Shown here piece by piece: positions 46,201 to 52,038 of a DNA stretch of 64,000 nt. The DNA comes from Eupeodes corollae. Taxonomy: Eukaryota; Arthropoda; Insecta; Diptera; Syrphidae. Below the pieces are notes generated by a model. That model had not been told where the DNA came from and did not search any database. It was given only the letters and a program-made list of their open reading frames with translations. Location: NCBI RefSeq assembly GCF_945859685.1, contig NC_079148.1, positions 47,999,946-48,063,945 of the forward strand, written 5' to 3'. Numbering within the stretch: position 1 is the stretch's first letter; each line of letters opens with the position of its first letter. A program made the translations under genes and the position numbers.

Positions 46201-46372
46201 AGGATTTTGCGAGTCCGATGACCAGGATGCACCATATACAAGAACAATTATATTTGGTGAGGACGATGAGAGCGATGGCTATGACAGTGAATCCGACGAT
46301 GAACCCAGAATGGAACGTTTTAAAAGAAAAGTTTCAATTTTTTTTACCGGACCCACCATCAAACGTATTTGA
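16086..46372 (+). CDS. Ig/fibronectin-III single-pass membrane protein gene (partial, 5' exons not found)
   Basis: Four exons join in frame: 16086-16222, 19462-20073, 34746-34875 and 45166-45371 (stop). An alternative last exon, 46143-46372, is possible. Intron phases match at every junction (0, 0, 1). The product has an Ig-type domain, a Pro/Ser-rich spacer, one FN3 domain, one membrane helix and a short cytoplasmic tail. It is therefore a likely cell-surface adhesion or recognition protein with the N-terminus outside. The signal peptide and any earlier Ig domain must lie upstream and were not identified. Introns are 3.2, 14.7 and 10.3 kb and packed with transposons. The domain order resembles small insect Ig+FN3 neuronal proteins such as fipi or Wrapper, but I cannot confirm an ortholog. 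It converges with the DPY19 gene on the other strand. Confidence 0.75.
16223..17479 (+). other. Ig gene intron, no element recognised
   Basis: AT-rich intronic sequence between the Ig half-domain exon and the RNase H LINE. Short ORFs here lack any recognisable domain. Confidence 0.5.
17480..19136 (+). mobile_element. 5'-truncated LINE with RNase H and CCTAA-repeat 3' end
   Basis: Similarity to an RT C-terminus begins near 17480 (QNALNRLTKWTKQ, HKTELILFSRRYK). A one-base frameshift near 17645 precedes AKYLGIILDKKLNW. The main frame then runs to 18981 with an RNase H domain. The element ends in a noncoding stretch and CCAACCTAACCTAACCTAAA (19117-19136), three CCTAA units instead of a poly(A). 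It lies in an intron of the Ig gene in the sense orientation. Confidence 0.8.
17659..18981 (+). CDS. LINE RT C-terminus plus RNase H domain
   Basis: A 440-residue open frame (first codon TTG, really an internal codon of the LINE polyprotein). Residues 1-115 are the RT thumb/connection region (YLGIILDKKLNWK, SVIRPILIYGAVVWW). From about residue 185 an RNase H domain shows the acidic residues expected for catalysis: FYTDVGS (usual YTDGS with V inserted), QAELMAI, IFSDSQAAL, and the TPGHRDIPGNCKADELA block. This domain removes RNA from the RNA/DNA hybrid in RT copies. A C-terminal Cys-rich segment near residues 405-425 (CRSCMDEEEEETVQHLLC) resembles the CCHC-like end of I/R1-type LINEs. The polymerase active site is absent because of 5' truncation. 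Confidence 0.8.
   Translation: MGIILDKKLNWKANIDERVKKATVALFTYKKAIGSKWGFSPKITHWLYTSVIRPILIYGAVVWWTALDKMVNLNKLIKVQLSAGMCITGALRSTPTAALEVLLNLTPLDIFSKKVAANSGVRLRATSQWTSNNTGHTTILDYFRSIPGRLDYTTPKMVFGKRFHVSIPSRSSWEEEGPLEDDAVHFYTDVGSGIFSEQLNLSLSYRLPNQCSVFQAELMAIKEVLSWLKENVISCKDIRIFSDSQAALKSLASVFTNSQIVYDCQSSLNEMTEQFNIHLIWTPGHRDIPGNCKADELAKNGTLLPYIRQKHNIGTPLATCKYLLKQYALETINARWSQSTTCLATKQIWPSIDLKRSKGLISLSRQSISSTIEVITGHCLIGRHALRLGVYTNDFCRSCMDEEEEETVQHLLCTCPALSIRKNYSLGNPFFHNTSELCND
19462..20073 (+). CDS. Ig gene exon: end of Ig domain, Pro/Ser spacer, start of FN3
   Basis: Acceptor tatctag, donor GTC|gtaagt; 204 whole codons. It opens TGKILVLTNVSENDRGLYIC, the D-x-G-x-Y-x-C signature closing the Ig fold. 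An acidic patch (SDDDDDNN) and a repetitive Pro/Ser/Leu/Thr spacer follow, encoded by degenerate 6-bp TCACCR/TTACCR units at 19650-19740. Then comes an FN3 start: TTPGPVSQLYFKAST and LGFLIWRF with the core tryptophan, and a GGYPV turn. The spacer is probably extracellular and O-glycosylated, and length variation is expected there. Confidence 0.8.
19650..19740 (+). repeat. hexanucleotide-type repeat coding a Pro/Ser spacer
   Basis: Imperfect units TCACCA, TCACCG, TCACTG and TTACCG repeat in frame within the exon at 19462-20073, giving alternating S-P/S-L/P-S residues. The antisense reading (DGDGN-rich ORF) is a shadow. Confidence 0.8.
21053..21371. mobile_element. 319-bp MITE with inverted repeats and TTA target duplication
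   Basis: Left end TGGTTGAAACACAAACACGC and right end, inverted, TGGCTCAAACAGATACACGC. The match continues into the arm (CTT-AGCTTCGGCTTCG). TTA occurs on both sides (21050-21052 and 21372-21374). A TTA duplication is typical of PIF/Harbinger elements. No ORF is present, so it would need a transposase supplied in trans. Confidence 0.75.
21376..21960 (-). pseudogene. LINE C-terminal fragment (RTE/L2-like)
   Basis: Minus-strand translation in more than one frame gives the conserved tail of an RT: a KSVLLNASETWK block, then RRWSWIGHTLRKP-like, DRPKTTW, and a last RWKDLVGALCSRRS followed by stop near 21376. This W-IGH-LR-P...RWK order is the usual C-terminus of several LINE groups. The polymerase domain is missing. 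It sits directly against the MITE. Confidence 0.65.
22430..23200. other. no feature recognised; possible LTR remnant
   Basis: AT-rich sequence 3' of the Ty3/gypsy fragment. A 3' LTR would be expected here, but I could not define matching ends or a second copy. Confidence 0.35.
23208..24710 (-). pseudogene. Ty3/gypsy-type LTR retrotransposon pol fragment (RNase H end and integrase)
   Basis: Minus strand. 24710-24550 encodes the end of an RNase H domain (SSQEHSRGKACEKFRVYLLG, VEHRPGKRMTHVDTLSRYP). An H2C2 zinc-binding integrase N-terminus follows (KHEQGHFGVAKT ... CVKCILANRKC), then the catalytic core with DTLHLDHIGPID, HIITDRGSVFTS and the GQAERANRV block holding the catalytic glutamate. The C-terminus has a KGRGNRYSVK block and ends at 23208. 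A one-base frameshift near 23795 splits it into two frames (24547-23672 and 23795-23208). No gag, protease, RT core or env was seen and no LTRs were identified. It is a decayed fragment in an Ig-gene intron, antisense to that gene. Confidence 0.85.
25117..26195. mobile_element. fold-back element with long inverted arms
   Basis: The left arm from 25117 (ACGAATTGACGAAAAAAC, TTTTACACATTT, TAATAAAATTTGCATTTTGT, AAACAAGACAATTTTGTAAA, GTGGTTGCTACGAACT) is repeated inverted up to 26195. The arms extend inward through the CACATAC and CTCATGTGAAAGAAAAGTCA blocks to a turn near 25830, each about 350 bp. A partial extra arm copy lies at 25645-25830 in direct orientation. No coding capacity. The RNA or single strand could form a very long hairpin. 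A related single arm lies at 20943-22425. Confidence 0.75.
26200..27220. other. Ig gene intron, nothing recognised
   Basis: AT-rich intronic sequence with no element ends or domains identified. It holds possible core-promoter-like AT tracts just before 27226. Confidence 0.4.
27226..27465 (+). CDS. hypothetical small secreted Cys-rich protein or alternative first exon
   Basis: Not recognised. The 79-residue frame starts with ATG at 27226 and a signal-like stretch (YVLFIFILFS), then has a cluster RCCCDCDYYY and a hydrophilic C-terminus. A TATAATATAAAT run lies about 55 bp upstream. Two donor-like sites fall inside: TAC|gtaaga at 27293 and AAG|gtatac at 27456, both in phase 0. The FN3 exon at 34746 is entered in phase 0. 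An Ig-less isoform of the host gene starting here is therefore possible on paper, as is a nested gene. There is no homology or expression evidence, and the cysteine cluster has no familiar spacing. Confidence 0.3.
   Translation: MTNIKERYVLFIFILFSTTRIKYVRPQEILNYDNGMRCCCDCDYYYSPFQIILNPSELLANKQLVLINQLNLNVNVKVY
27904..30174. mobile_element. inverted-repeat element copy 1, split by a LINE A insertion
   Basis: The left end is TGGCTGCGTTCAATCTC (27904) and the right end the inverse ATTGAACGCAGCCA (30161-30174). Internal sequence (AGTGTTTTAC...AACAGCTG) matches, inverted, the compact copy at 54299-54668. Removing the LINE at 28077-29980 leaves about 370 bp, the length of that compact copy. No ORF of its own, so a MITE-type element. 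No clear target duplication was found. Confidence 0.7.
28077..29980 (+). pseudogene. LINE A copy, 5'-truncated, nearly open reverse transcriptase
   Basis: Begins at GACATGTAATGGTCATATTC, a point inside LINE A equal to about 13392, and ends with the family 3' hairpin and an A-rich tail near 29980. 28113-29140 is open and holds all central RT blocks, including IIALNISKAFDRVW (the first catalytic Asp position reads Asn: LNISK for LDISK), GVPQGSILSPTLF and the active site CFADDSTLSF. A deletion near 29150 shifts the frame. The remainder (29123-29902) carries RPKLEYNSHIWAGAPK and the intact C-terminus. It differs from the 13.8-kb copy in lacking the SINE and retaining about 60 bp lost there. Confidence 0.85.
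31488..31576. repeat. inverted repeat forming a strong stem-loop
   Basis: ACACTAAATGTGAGAACGTGT is followed after about 25 bp by ACACTTTCTCACATTTAGTGT. The arms are about 21 bp with one or two mismatches. It may be a tiny MITE or a transcribed hairpin inside the copy 2 element. Confidence 0.6.
32280..33675 (+). pseudogene. CR1/Jockey-group LINE reverse transcriptase fragment
   Basis: 32410-33021 is open and carries QHGFLAGRSTSTNL, VYTDFSKAFDRVNHDILL, SGVPQGSQLGPLFFLLFIND and the active site MYADDLKIFR. After a frame change it continues at 33184-33675 with FVRSTLEYCNTIWSPLY, the YETRCKLFGILPLN-type block and an INFNVPARMLRNQNLF block, typical of this group's C-terminus. It ends near 33675 in AT-rich sequence without a clear poly(A). 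A different lineage from LINE A. Related remnants lie at 37676-38460 (-) and 61480-62500 (-). Confidence 0.8.
34746..34875 (+). CDS. Ig gene exon: end of the FN3 domain
   Basis: Acceptor attcag, donor G|gtaagt; entered in phase 0 and left in phase 1. It reads RQMEVYRLEPNTTYEFRIWA followed by NNHLGAGEIV, the classic L-x-P-x-T-x-Y-x-F-x-V-x-A-x-N-x-x-G signature of an FN3 C-terminus. A glycosylation site (NTT, NVT) is present. It is small and isolated by large transposon-filled introns. Confidence 0.85.
35740..37106. mobile_element. iterated-palindrome element with inverted ends
   Basis: The left end CGGCTCCCTGAAATTACGCC and right end GGCGTAATTTCAGGGAGCCG (37087-37106) are exact inverse copies for 20 bp. 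The match continues through ATAGGAAATTACGCCA with one change. The interior is built of repeated short blocks of the type GGAAAAAACGCCAAAA and its inverse TTTTGGCGTTTTTTCC, plus GCC-to-CCAGA variants, in both directions. This gives many overlapping hairpins. A non-palindromic core (about 36060-36690) has CG-rich and ordinary sequence. Low-complexity K/F-rich ORFs here are artefacts. Confidence 0.7.
37385..37650. repeat. second palindrome-rich block ending in the same terminal sequence
   Basis: Contains GGAAAAAATTCCAGAAATTT, TTTCTGGC, GGAAAAAACGCCAGAAAATT and further variants, and ends in CTGGCGTAATTTCCGGGAGCCG, one base different from the 37106 terminus. It uses CCAGAAA instead of CCAAAAA units, as does 35470-35690 on the left. 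The two outer blocks may be arms of an older copy into which 35740-37106 inserted. Confidence 0.55.
37676..38460 (-). pseudogene. LINE reverse transcriptase remnant
   Basis: The minus strand encodes in broken frames a SSHLGPLLFIIFIDDI-like block (minus strand of about 38060-38110), an IYTEDLK remnant of the YADD motif with its aspartates altered, then LDHLSNWCLINCLKLNVKIC and RTATVKHLDVSFDSKFTF (37730-37996). Upstream on that strand is an AFDSVCHNI-like block. Same group as 32280-33675. Confidence 0.65.
38968..39100 (+). pseudogene. Harbinger transposase N-terminal remnant
   Basis: An ATG near 38968 begins MESSIDLFLGNSEEENPLN, then IRDHSNLLELPNKKY, which matches the R-D-x-S-N-P-x-x-L-P start common in Harbinger/HARBI1-type transposases. 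The DDE catalytic region is absent, and sequence of the opposite-strand gene follows at once. Confidence 0.55.
39215..39420 (-). pseudogene. Harbinger Myb/SANT-like DNA-binding protein
   Basis: Within the 167-residue minus frame (39561-39058) only the middle looks like a protein domain: FERLIEVLQLKPELARGKGQ, then WENIAVQLNSIGPPSRTAKE and WQRVSLTECK. This is the Myb/SANT-like helix-turn-helix found in Harbinger-encoded accessory proteins, which help the transposase enter the nucleus and bind DNA. The conserved tryptophan of the last helix (KVW) appears changed (RVSLT), perhaps at a splice junction. Flanking residues look like noncoding translation. Confidence 0.65.
39690..40280. other. no feature recognised
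   Basis: Intronic sequence of the Ig gene between the Harbinger derivative and the RTE 3' end. Confidence 0.4.
40378..41909 (-). pseudogene. RTE reverse transcriptase, frame-broken
   Basis: Minus-strand frames, in order: 41909-41574 (KNHFSKLYNG, KLKSNKAAGADGIAAELFKA), 41634-41266 (MPDEWNLSILCPIHKKGDPL, NYRGISLLNIAYKILS, GLRPGKSTIDQIF), 41314-40886 (KKGFRQGDALSCDFFNIVLE and the active site GYADGIDIIGR), 40964-40545 (VKDFVYLGS, LLYGAEAWTMTKAD) and 40608-40378 (RWLVHIERM, RGRPRIRWL). The polymerase motif reads Y-A-D-G: the second metal-binding aspartate is lost. At least three frameshifts are present. The block order is that of RTE-clade LINEs. Confidence 0.85.
42050..43168 (-). pseudogene. RTE AP-endonuclease domain and linker
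   Basis: Minus strand. 43168-42767 starts TTNCRQPRAAEQLAEAL and carries ADITAIQEVRWDG with the catalytic glutamate block. Another frame over 42780-42410 continues with a GDFNAKLGRED block, TSDNG, a TWKSPD block and NQIDHI. 42410-42039 then holds the linker (QRNPWFDDECRQA). The expected endonuclease order is present but split by frameshifts. GDFNAKLG and EVRW are typical RTE signatures. Confidence 0.8.
43650..45160. other. Ig gene intron, nothing recognised
   Basis: AT-rich intron sequence without convincing elements or ORFs. Confidence 0.45.
45166..45371 (+). CDS. Ig gene exon: transmembrane helix and short tail (stop)
   Basis: Acceptor cttttaag; phase 1 entry makes GAT (Asp) with the preceding G. 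It reads DLIRLIQADLDNFDPR, then a clear membrane segment IWIVAVSIVLGTLVILAIGL, then the cytoplasmic LSKEYYQSSQMGTSTTTST and a short acidic end before TGA at 45369-45371. An internal donor G|gtactt at 45315/45316 offers a splice to the exon at 46143 (see below). Several AATAAA sites follow, e.g. near 45724. Confidence 0.85.
46143..46372 (+). CDS. Ig gene alternative last exon: acidic cytoplasmic tail
   Basis: Acceptor gcatctaaag at 46142 follows a pyrimidine-rich stretch. The exon is entered in phase 1, matching the donor at 45316, so the tail of isoform 2 would continue from SSQM into AYEDGWDSIELIPNIILNPG, an acidic FGEDDESDGYDSESDDEP stretch and a basic end, stop at 46370-46372. The open frame and matching phase support this. 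The donor (GTACTT) is weak. If real, it replaces a 19-residue Ser/Thr tail with one of about 77 residues. AATAAA sites lie downstream. Confidence 0.6.
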
Positions 46373-48520
46373 AAGTACAAACAATTTATTGTAAACTATT
46401 ACAGTGTTTTTAGTTGCTATTTTTATTATTTACCAAATGCTAAATTATTATGAAAGAAAAGCGTGTGCTAGTTGTTGAAAAGTTTTAAAACAAACAAAAT
46501 ATGTAGGTACTTCTTGTACGACAAAACGAGAGTATGTATATGATGAGATGGATGCAATTGTTTTATTCTGTGATTATTAATTGTTAATATTATATATCGC
46601 AAATCTATTGATAAGTTTTGCAAAGTATAAATAGTGTAAAATAATAATAAATTCAAAATAATTATAAAAATTAAAAATAAATTAATCTATGCAAAATTTA
46701 AGGATTCAGCAGAGTTGTTATGTTTTTAGTGATACAAAATTAAAATAAATATATAAAAATAATGCACTTTGATATAATATTCACTTTTTAAAATACGCTG
46801 TACTATTAGCTAAATAAGTTTTTTGATCAACAAAAGGTCAAGTGCCTGATAAAATTAATAAGAATTTTTGTATGAATTTAAATAGATACTTTACAATATG
46901 TGAACAACATTATGCATTTTAGATTTAAAACAAAATAAAAAAAAAAGGAATTCGAATTTCCAAAAATCCTTATCAATCACTGTAAATTTAAATTAATTAT
47001 ATTTTTGAATTCTACCCTTAAAGAAAAAAAAGATAAAAATAATATAATTAAGTAGTGTATTATATAGAAATGTCTATAATATAAAATGCACATTCATTAA
47101 TTTATGACCTCTAGAAAATATACTATACATACGCAAAAAAAAAGTTCTAAAATCCGAACTCAATAATGAAACGATCAGCTTGATGAAGAATATATAATGA
47201 TTGATTTATCTTCATAAAAGAAAGGACAACTACCCGTCCCTATATAATAACACTATATACTAAACTAAAAACTACTATACCATTTACTGTACATTGTCAT
47301 CGTTTTGACTTGTTCATTATATGTAGCTGAAATTAACCGTGATTACCATACTTTCAAAAAAGTAATGCCACAATTTAACAGTATTCTAATTTTTGTTTAA
47401 AATCATGGTTTGTTATTGTTATTGATATTTTTGAAGGCAAAAACATAGAAATACAGAAACATAGGGCAGAATATACTTAAGAAACATACATACATATTCA
47501 AATATGTTGGGTAGGTACCCAATTGAATCTTTAATAATGTGTTTTGTTATCATTTCCATTTTCGAATTATTTTAAAAATGGAACAAAGTTTGGACGTCAG
47601 CTCTTTTGTATTTAGTATCAGATTTGACTTTTGAACTAATGAAAACTTATTTTTCTAACTCTATAAAAATTCATACTATCATATTTGAATACGAAATTTT
47701 TAAGTTATAAATTAACACACTAAATATTCAAAGAAAGGTACATATGTAAGGCGAAGAACTTGTGTCATGATGATTTGTTGAAAAAAACTTTTCCTATAAA
47801 ATTATTTTTTGAGCGTATATGAATGTGTGTGAAAATGTGAAACGTCACGAATCGCTACCGCCGCGTTGCAATACACATTCTCGTTTACCCATATTCTTTT
47901 TTCCAACCATTTCCGTAGCATTGTTAGCAAAATTAGTTCTTCAATCAAACTGTTTGACATTTTGAAAGAATATAATAATATATAACACTTCCCGTGTTTT
48001 TTTGGCATTCTATAAAGAGTATGATAGAAAAATTCGCAAGAAAACGTTTCGGCAGTAGCCGTATTTAAAAATTGGTACAACTGAAAGAAGATCTGTCAGA
48101 ATAATAATAAAAAAAAACACATAAATAGAAGAAATTTTGTGAAAATGAAAAGTAAAAATTAACTTAGCAAAAAAAATAACTAAAACTAATAAAATGGACA
48201 CATTTTCATTCAATAAGAAATGTTAAGAAAACATCTGGAAATTAAGATTCTATAAAGAAAAAGTTCATTTAACAATTGCTTCAAGGAGGGGGTTCGTTCG
48301 TAGACTACTAAATTAACATGTGGTATCTAAGCGAGCTTCAAGCTCGCCTCAATTTCTTTATATACCTGAATCGAGTTAAAATGAGCTTGATTCGACACGA
48401 TTCCGGTCGGGGATTGAAGTCGAGTCAAAATTTGTGAAGAAAAACCTATGTGAACTAGTTGGTTTTACAGATAATGCATTATGGTCTATTTATTTGCATG
48501 TTTGTCTGCAAAAAGTATAA
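46373..48520. other. 3' UTR/intergenic AT-rich stretch
   Basis: Probably 3' UTR of the Ig gene at first (several AATAAA motifs, e.g. near 46674), then intergenic DNA. No element or gene recognised. Confidence 0.45.
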
Positions 48521-48524
48521 AAAA

Positions 48525-48970
48525 TATGAAAGAGCTTTTGAAATGATTGGTGACATTAACATGATCAACTCATTTACATCACTCGAACATCGACGCAAGG
48601 TTTCTTGCCTCACCCTTTTTTACCGTAATTTTAACGGACTATTCTTTAGTGAAATAGACAGCTGCATTCCTCCCCTTAAACAATTTAACCGTAATACCCG
48701 CGCTTCTAGGAATGCCCATCAGTTTACCCTTGAGCCCAACTTCGGCCGTATTATGAAGTACAGAGATTCTTTTTTTAGCCGTACTACGCGAATGTGGAAC
48801 GCCTTGCCACGCTCTATCTTTCCCTGTCATTGCAATGTTCAGAAATTTAAAACCAATGTACACCGACACCTCCTATCCAACCCTTCCCTCTTTTCCTAAT
48901 GCTCACACTGTGTCTTTGGCATACTAAAGGTATAAAAAACCCTTTTAGTGTTTGCTAATTATAAAAAAAA
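48525..48970 (+). pseudogene. diverged LINE A-type fragment (C-terminus and 3' end)
   Basis: From about 48525 it encodes AFEMIGDINMINSFTSLEHR, RNTRASRNAHQFTLEPNFGR, SRTTRMWNALPRSIFPCHCN and VHRHLLSNPSLFS then stop at 48899. This is recognisably the LINE A C-terminus but a different subfamily by substitutions. The 3' UTR keeps a hairpin with different bases (CTAAAGG...CCTTTTAG), then an A-rich end near 48970. Confidence 0.75.
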
Positions 48971-48974
48971 AGAT

Positions 48975-51900
48975 TTATTTAATCTAAAATAAGATAAGCC
49001 GTTGGTGGTAACATAGCAAAACCTAACTATCTTTTCTATTGTTTTCTCTTGCAAAATAAGCCCAGTTAGTCCATTTTCATTAACAAAACTAAAAAATATC
49101 AACAGTAACAGATTGATTTGTTCCCCAATGGAAAACACATGATTCAAAATGCGCAACTACTCAACGAACACAGCCATCGAGATACAAATGCAATATCGAT
49201 CGTACCAACATTTTAGAACGAAATCACATAATATCCATTCGAGACTCGTATAAATGTCAAAAACCCATCCGTAGTAAGATTCTAATTTAACTTTTATCGG
49301 TAGTATTCATACTACGAATATTGTTTTTGTTACTCGTGTAAAATCCTACTATACTATTGATAGATTTTCCAACAAAACACTGGTTTATGTCAGATGTTTT
49401 CTAAATCAAAACGAAATAATTTTTAAAGCCACTACATAAAATAAGTTTAGGTAAAACATTTCGTATGCCAGAGCCTTTCGACGTTAAAGAATAAAAAAAA
49501 TTCATTTGTGTGTGGTGTAAGTTTTGTGAAATAGTAGGTGTTACACAGATAATGAAACAAAAACCGTAATACTAATTGAATAAGATCACTGGTCAACAAG
49601 TGTTACTGGCAATAAAATTGCACTTTTCAATGGGTTTTGGTAGCTTTAATTCAAATCCGACTTCAAAATTAATAAATCACGTCAGGTTTTTGAGGTACTA
49701 TTTTTTAAATTAGAAAAAACACGTACGCATAGTCCTAAAAGCCTTCGTACAACAGCCTAATTTTAGTGTTTTTTCTTAAAAAAAAATACTTGGAATAAAT
49801 GTAAAAACCAAATTGGTAACATTGAAAACAAGTTGTTTTCCATCTTCACCTTTTTACCAAATTTTGAGAAATTGGGATTTTCGAAAAGCTGTTTTTAATA
49901 TATTCTCATAATAAATATTTTATCTCAGAATCAACAAAGAAAGCTGCTGTACGGAGACTTTTTGTACAATGTGTACATATCTAAGGCTATTTGAGCCTAT
50001 CTAAATTTATGAAGTAGCTTTTTTTCCAATTTGTTATGGTTTTCAAATTTGTAATTTGTAAAAGAAACGCTTAACCATTTATGCTTAAATGGTTTTCAAC
50101 AGAAAAGGACAAAACGGTTTAAAAGTAAGTTTTGTTCTTGTAATAAATCTGTTGTCCAACAACTCTATATTTCTTCAGCAAATTAAAGTTTGGATTCGAA
50201 ATCAGCACTAAAAATCAACTCCAAAACTTTATTATTATCTTTCAAAACTATGAAAGTATTAAATTGAAGGTTTACTCAAAACTTCGCATAGAGTTAAATA
50301 AAGACGCATAACTGCTGAGAAACTTCCAGAAACTAAGCAAGATACTAAAAAGATTAAAATCATAACTAGAAGAGAAAGATTTGTACTTGCAAAATCATCA
50401 CAAATAACATTGTTAACAGATATTTTAAATTTGAACATAGCCTTTAAACCGTTTTTCGTGTTTTTTTTTAAGATGTATATTTTAAAAACCTGACAAATTT
50501 CAATCCTCTAAGAAAGTATGTGCTTCAGAAAAATGTTTATATAATGTTCCCGTGATTATAGATTGATTTATTCATATTTGACAGTTTACTAATAGTTGTT
50601 GATCATGTAGACAAAATAATAAATGTAGGTTAGTGTCGGTCTATAAAATAGATAGATAAGTTGATCATCAGGAATGTATGTGACGGGTTTTCTATTAGGG
50701 AATTGTAAACTTTGAATATGATTTGTGAACACACCCTATCGCTAATCATTAAACTGTCATTGTCAAATTTATTCAGTAAACTCAACATTTTCATCATGGT
50801 AAAGTAAACGACCTAGGAATGGCTACGAAAAATTTCTACTGGAAGTTGGTGACCGTTTTTTGAATCAAGTTCCTTTACTTTTAGAAATTTGACTCACTTC
50901 CTGTCTTTGGAGTTTTTTTTCGTGATATTCTCGTACATTCAAAGATCCTCAAGCAAAATTTAAAATAGAACTCAGAATATGGTTTTCAAAATTTTTTACG
51001 AATTTTTAGAGTATTGTGATAAAGAATGTAAGACAACTTTTAATGCAATTAAGTTATGCTAAGTTATGATGTGTAAATTTCAACAAATCAAAATATTGTG
51101 ATGGAAGTTTGCAAAAATAACACGTAACGCGTCTAGTAAAGAAATTTAAGGCTTTAATAATATTTGGTTTCATTTTAATATTTGAAGAAAAAAGTATTTT
51201 TAAGAGGAATTAAATAATATATATATGTATGGATGTTTATTTTATTGTAAAGAGAACGGTATATTACATTCGCAATTAAAAAAGTTATAGTCCAAATGTA
51301 ATTGTAGGGTTGCAGCACCATATACTTTTCATGACCAATTTGCACATTTGTTACTGCTTTTCCTCGCTCGAAAACTTCACATGGTCGATCTTTAATATCT
51401 TGAATCAGCTGTGGAGAATTGGCGTAGCTTTAACTCATCAAATGTCAAAACATGATAGCTTCAACAGTTACAGCTGCTCAAGAAGCGGGATATTCCTATT
51501 TGAAAATTATAGCTACATAAATATTCACAATTGGAAGATCTTTCAATATTGGTCGAACTATCAAAGTTTTCAATAGCATCCAATTAGATGACAATTGCCA
51601 ATTGTCAATAAGGTTTTTACCGTCTTTACGGTTGTTGATTTTATCCAAATATTAAAAAATTTTAGGTAGAAAATCGGCTGTCAATTGCCGAATATTTTGT
51701 ATCACCCAATTAATAATTGGAAGACGTAAGAAAAGAAAAACGTTGGTAGAATCATTGGCAGACAATTTTCTCGACGGATGATATACATGCATAGATTATG
51801 AAATATTATTTTAAAAGTGAAAACAAAACATTTAAAGAAATATAAAATACAGAAAAATCATTGTTCTTTTCAACCTTTTTTTTTACATATGTACATTTTT

Positions 51901-52030
51901 TTTTTATTTTGCCAAATGGTGAATTCTTATATATTTAGATTATGTTGTTTGGAGAGCACATCATCCAATATTCAGTTAGTTTACAATTGGCCAATTATTT
52001 GAACATACAAAAATTCCGTGTTTAGACGAG
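48975..52030. other. intergenic AT-rich stretch, nothing recognised
   Basis: About 3 kb without supported genes. The 51310-51576 frame has no domain or gene context. Confidence 0.45.
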
Positions 52031-52038
52031 TACAAACT

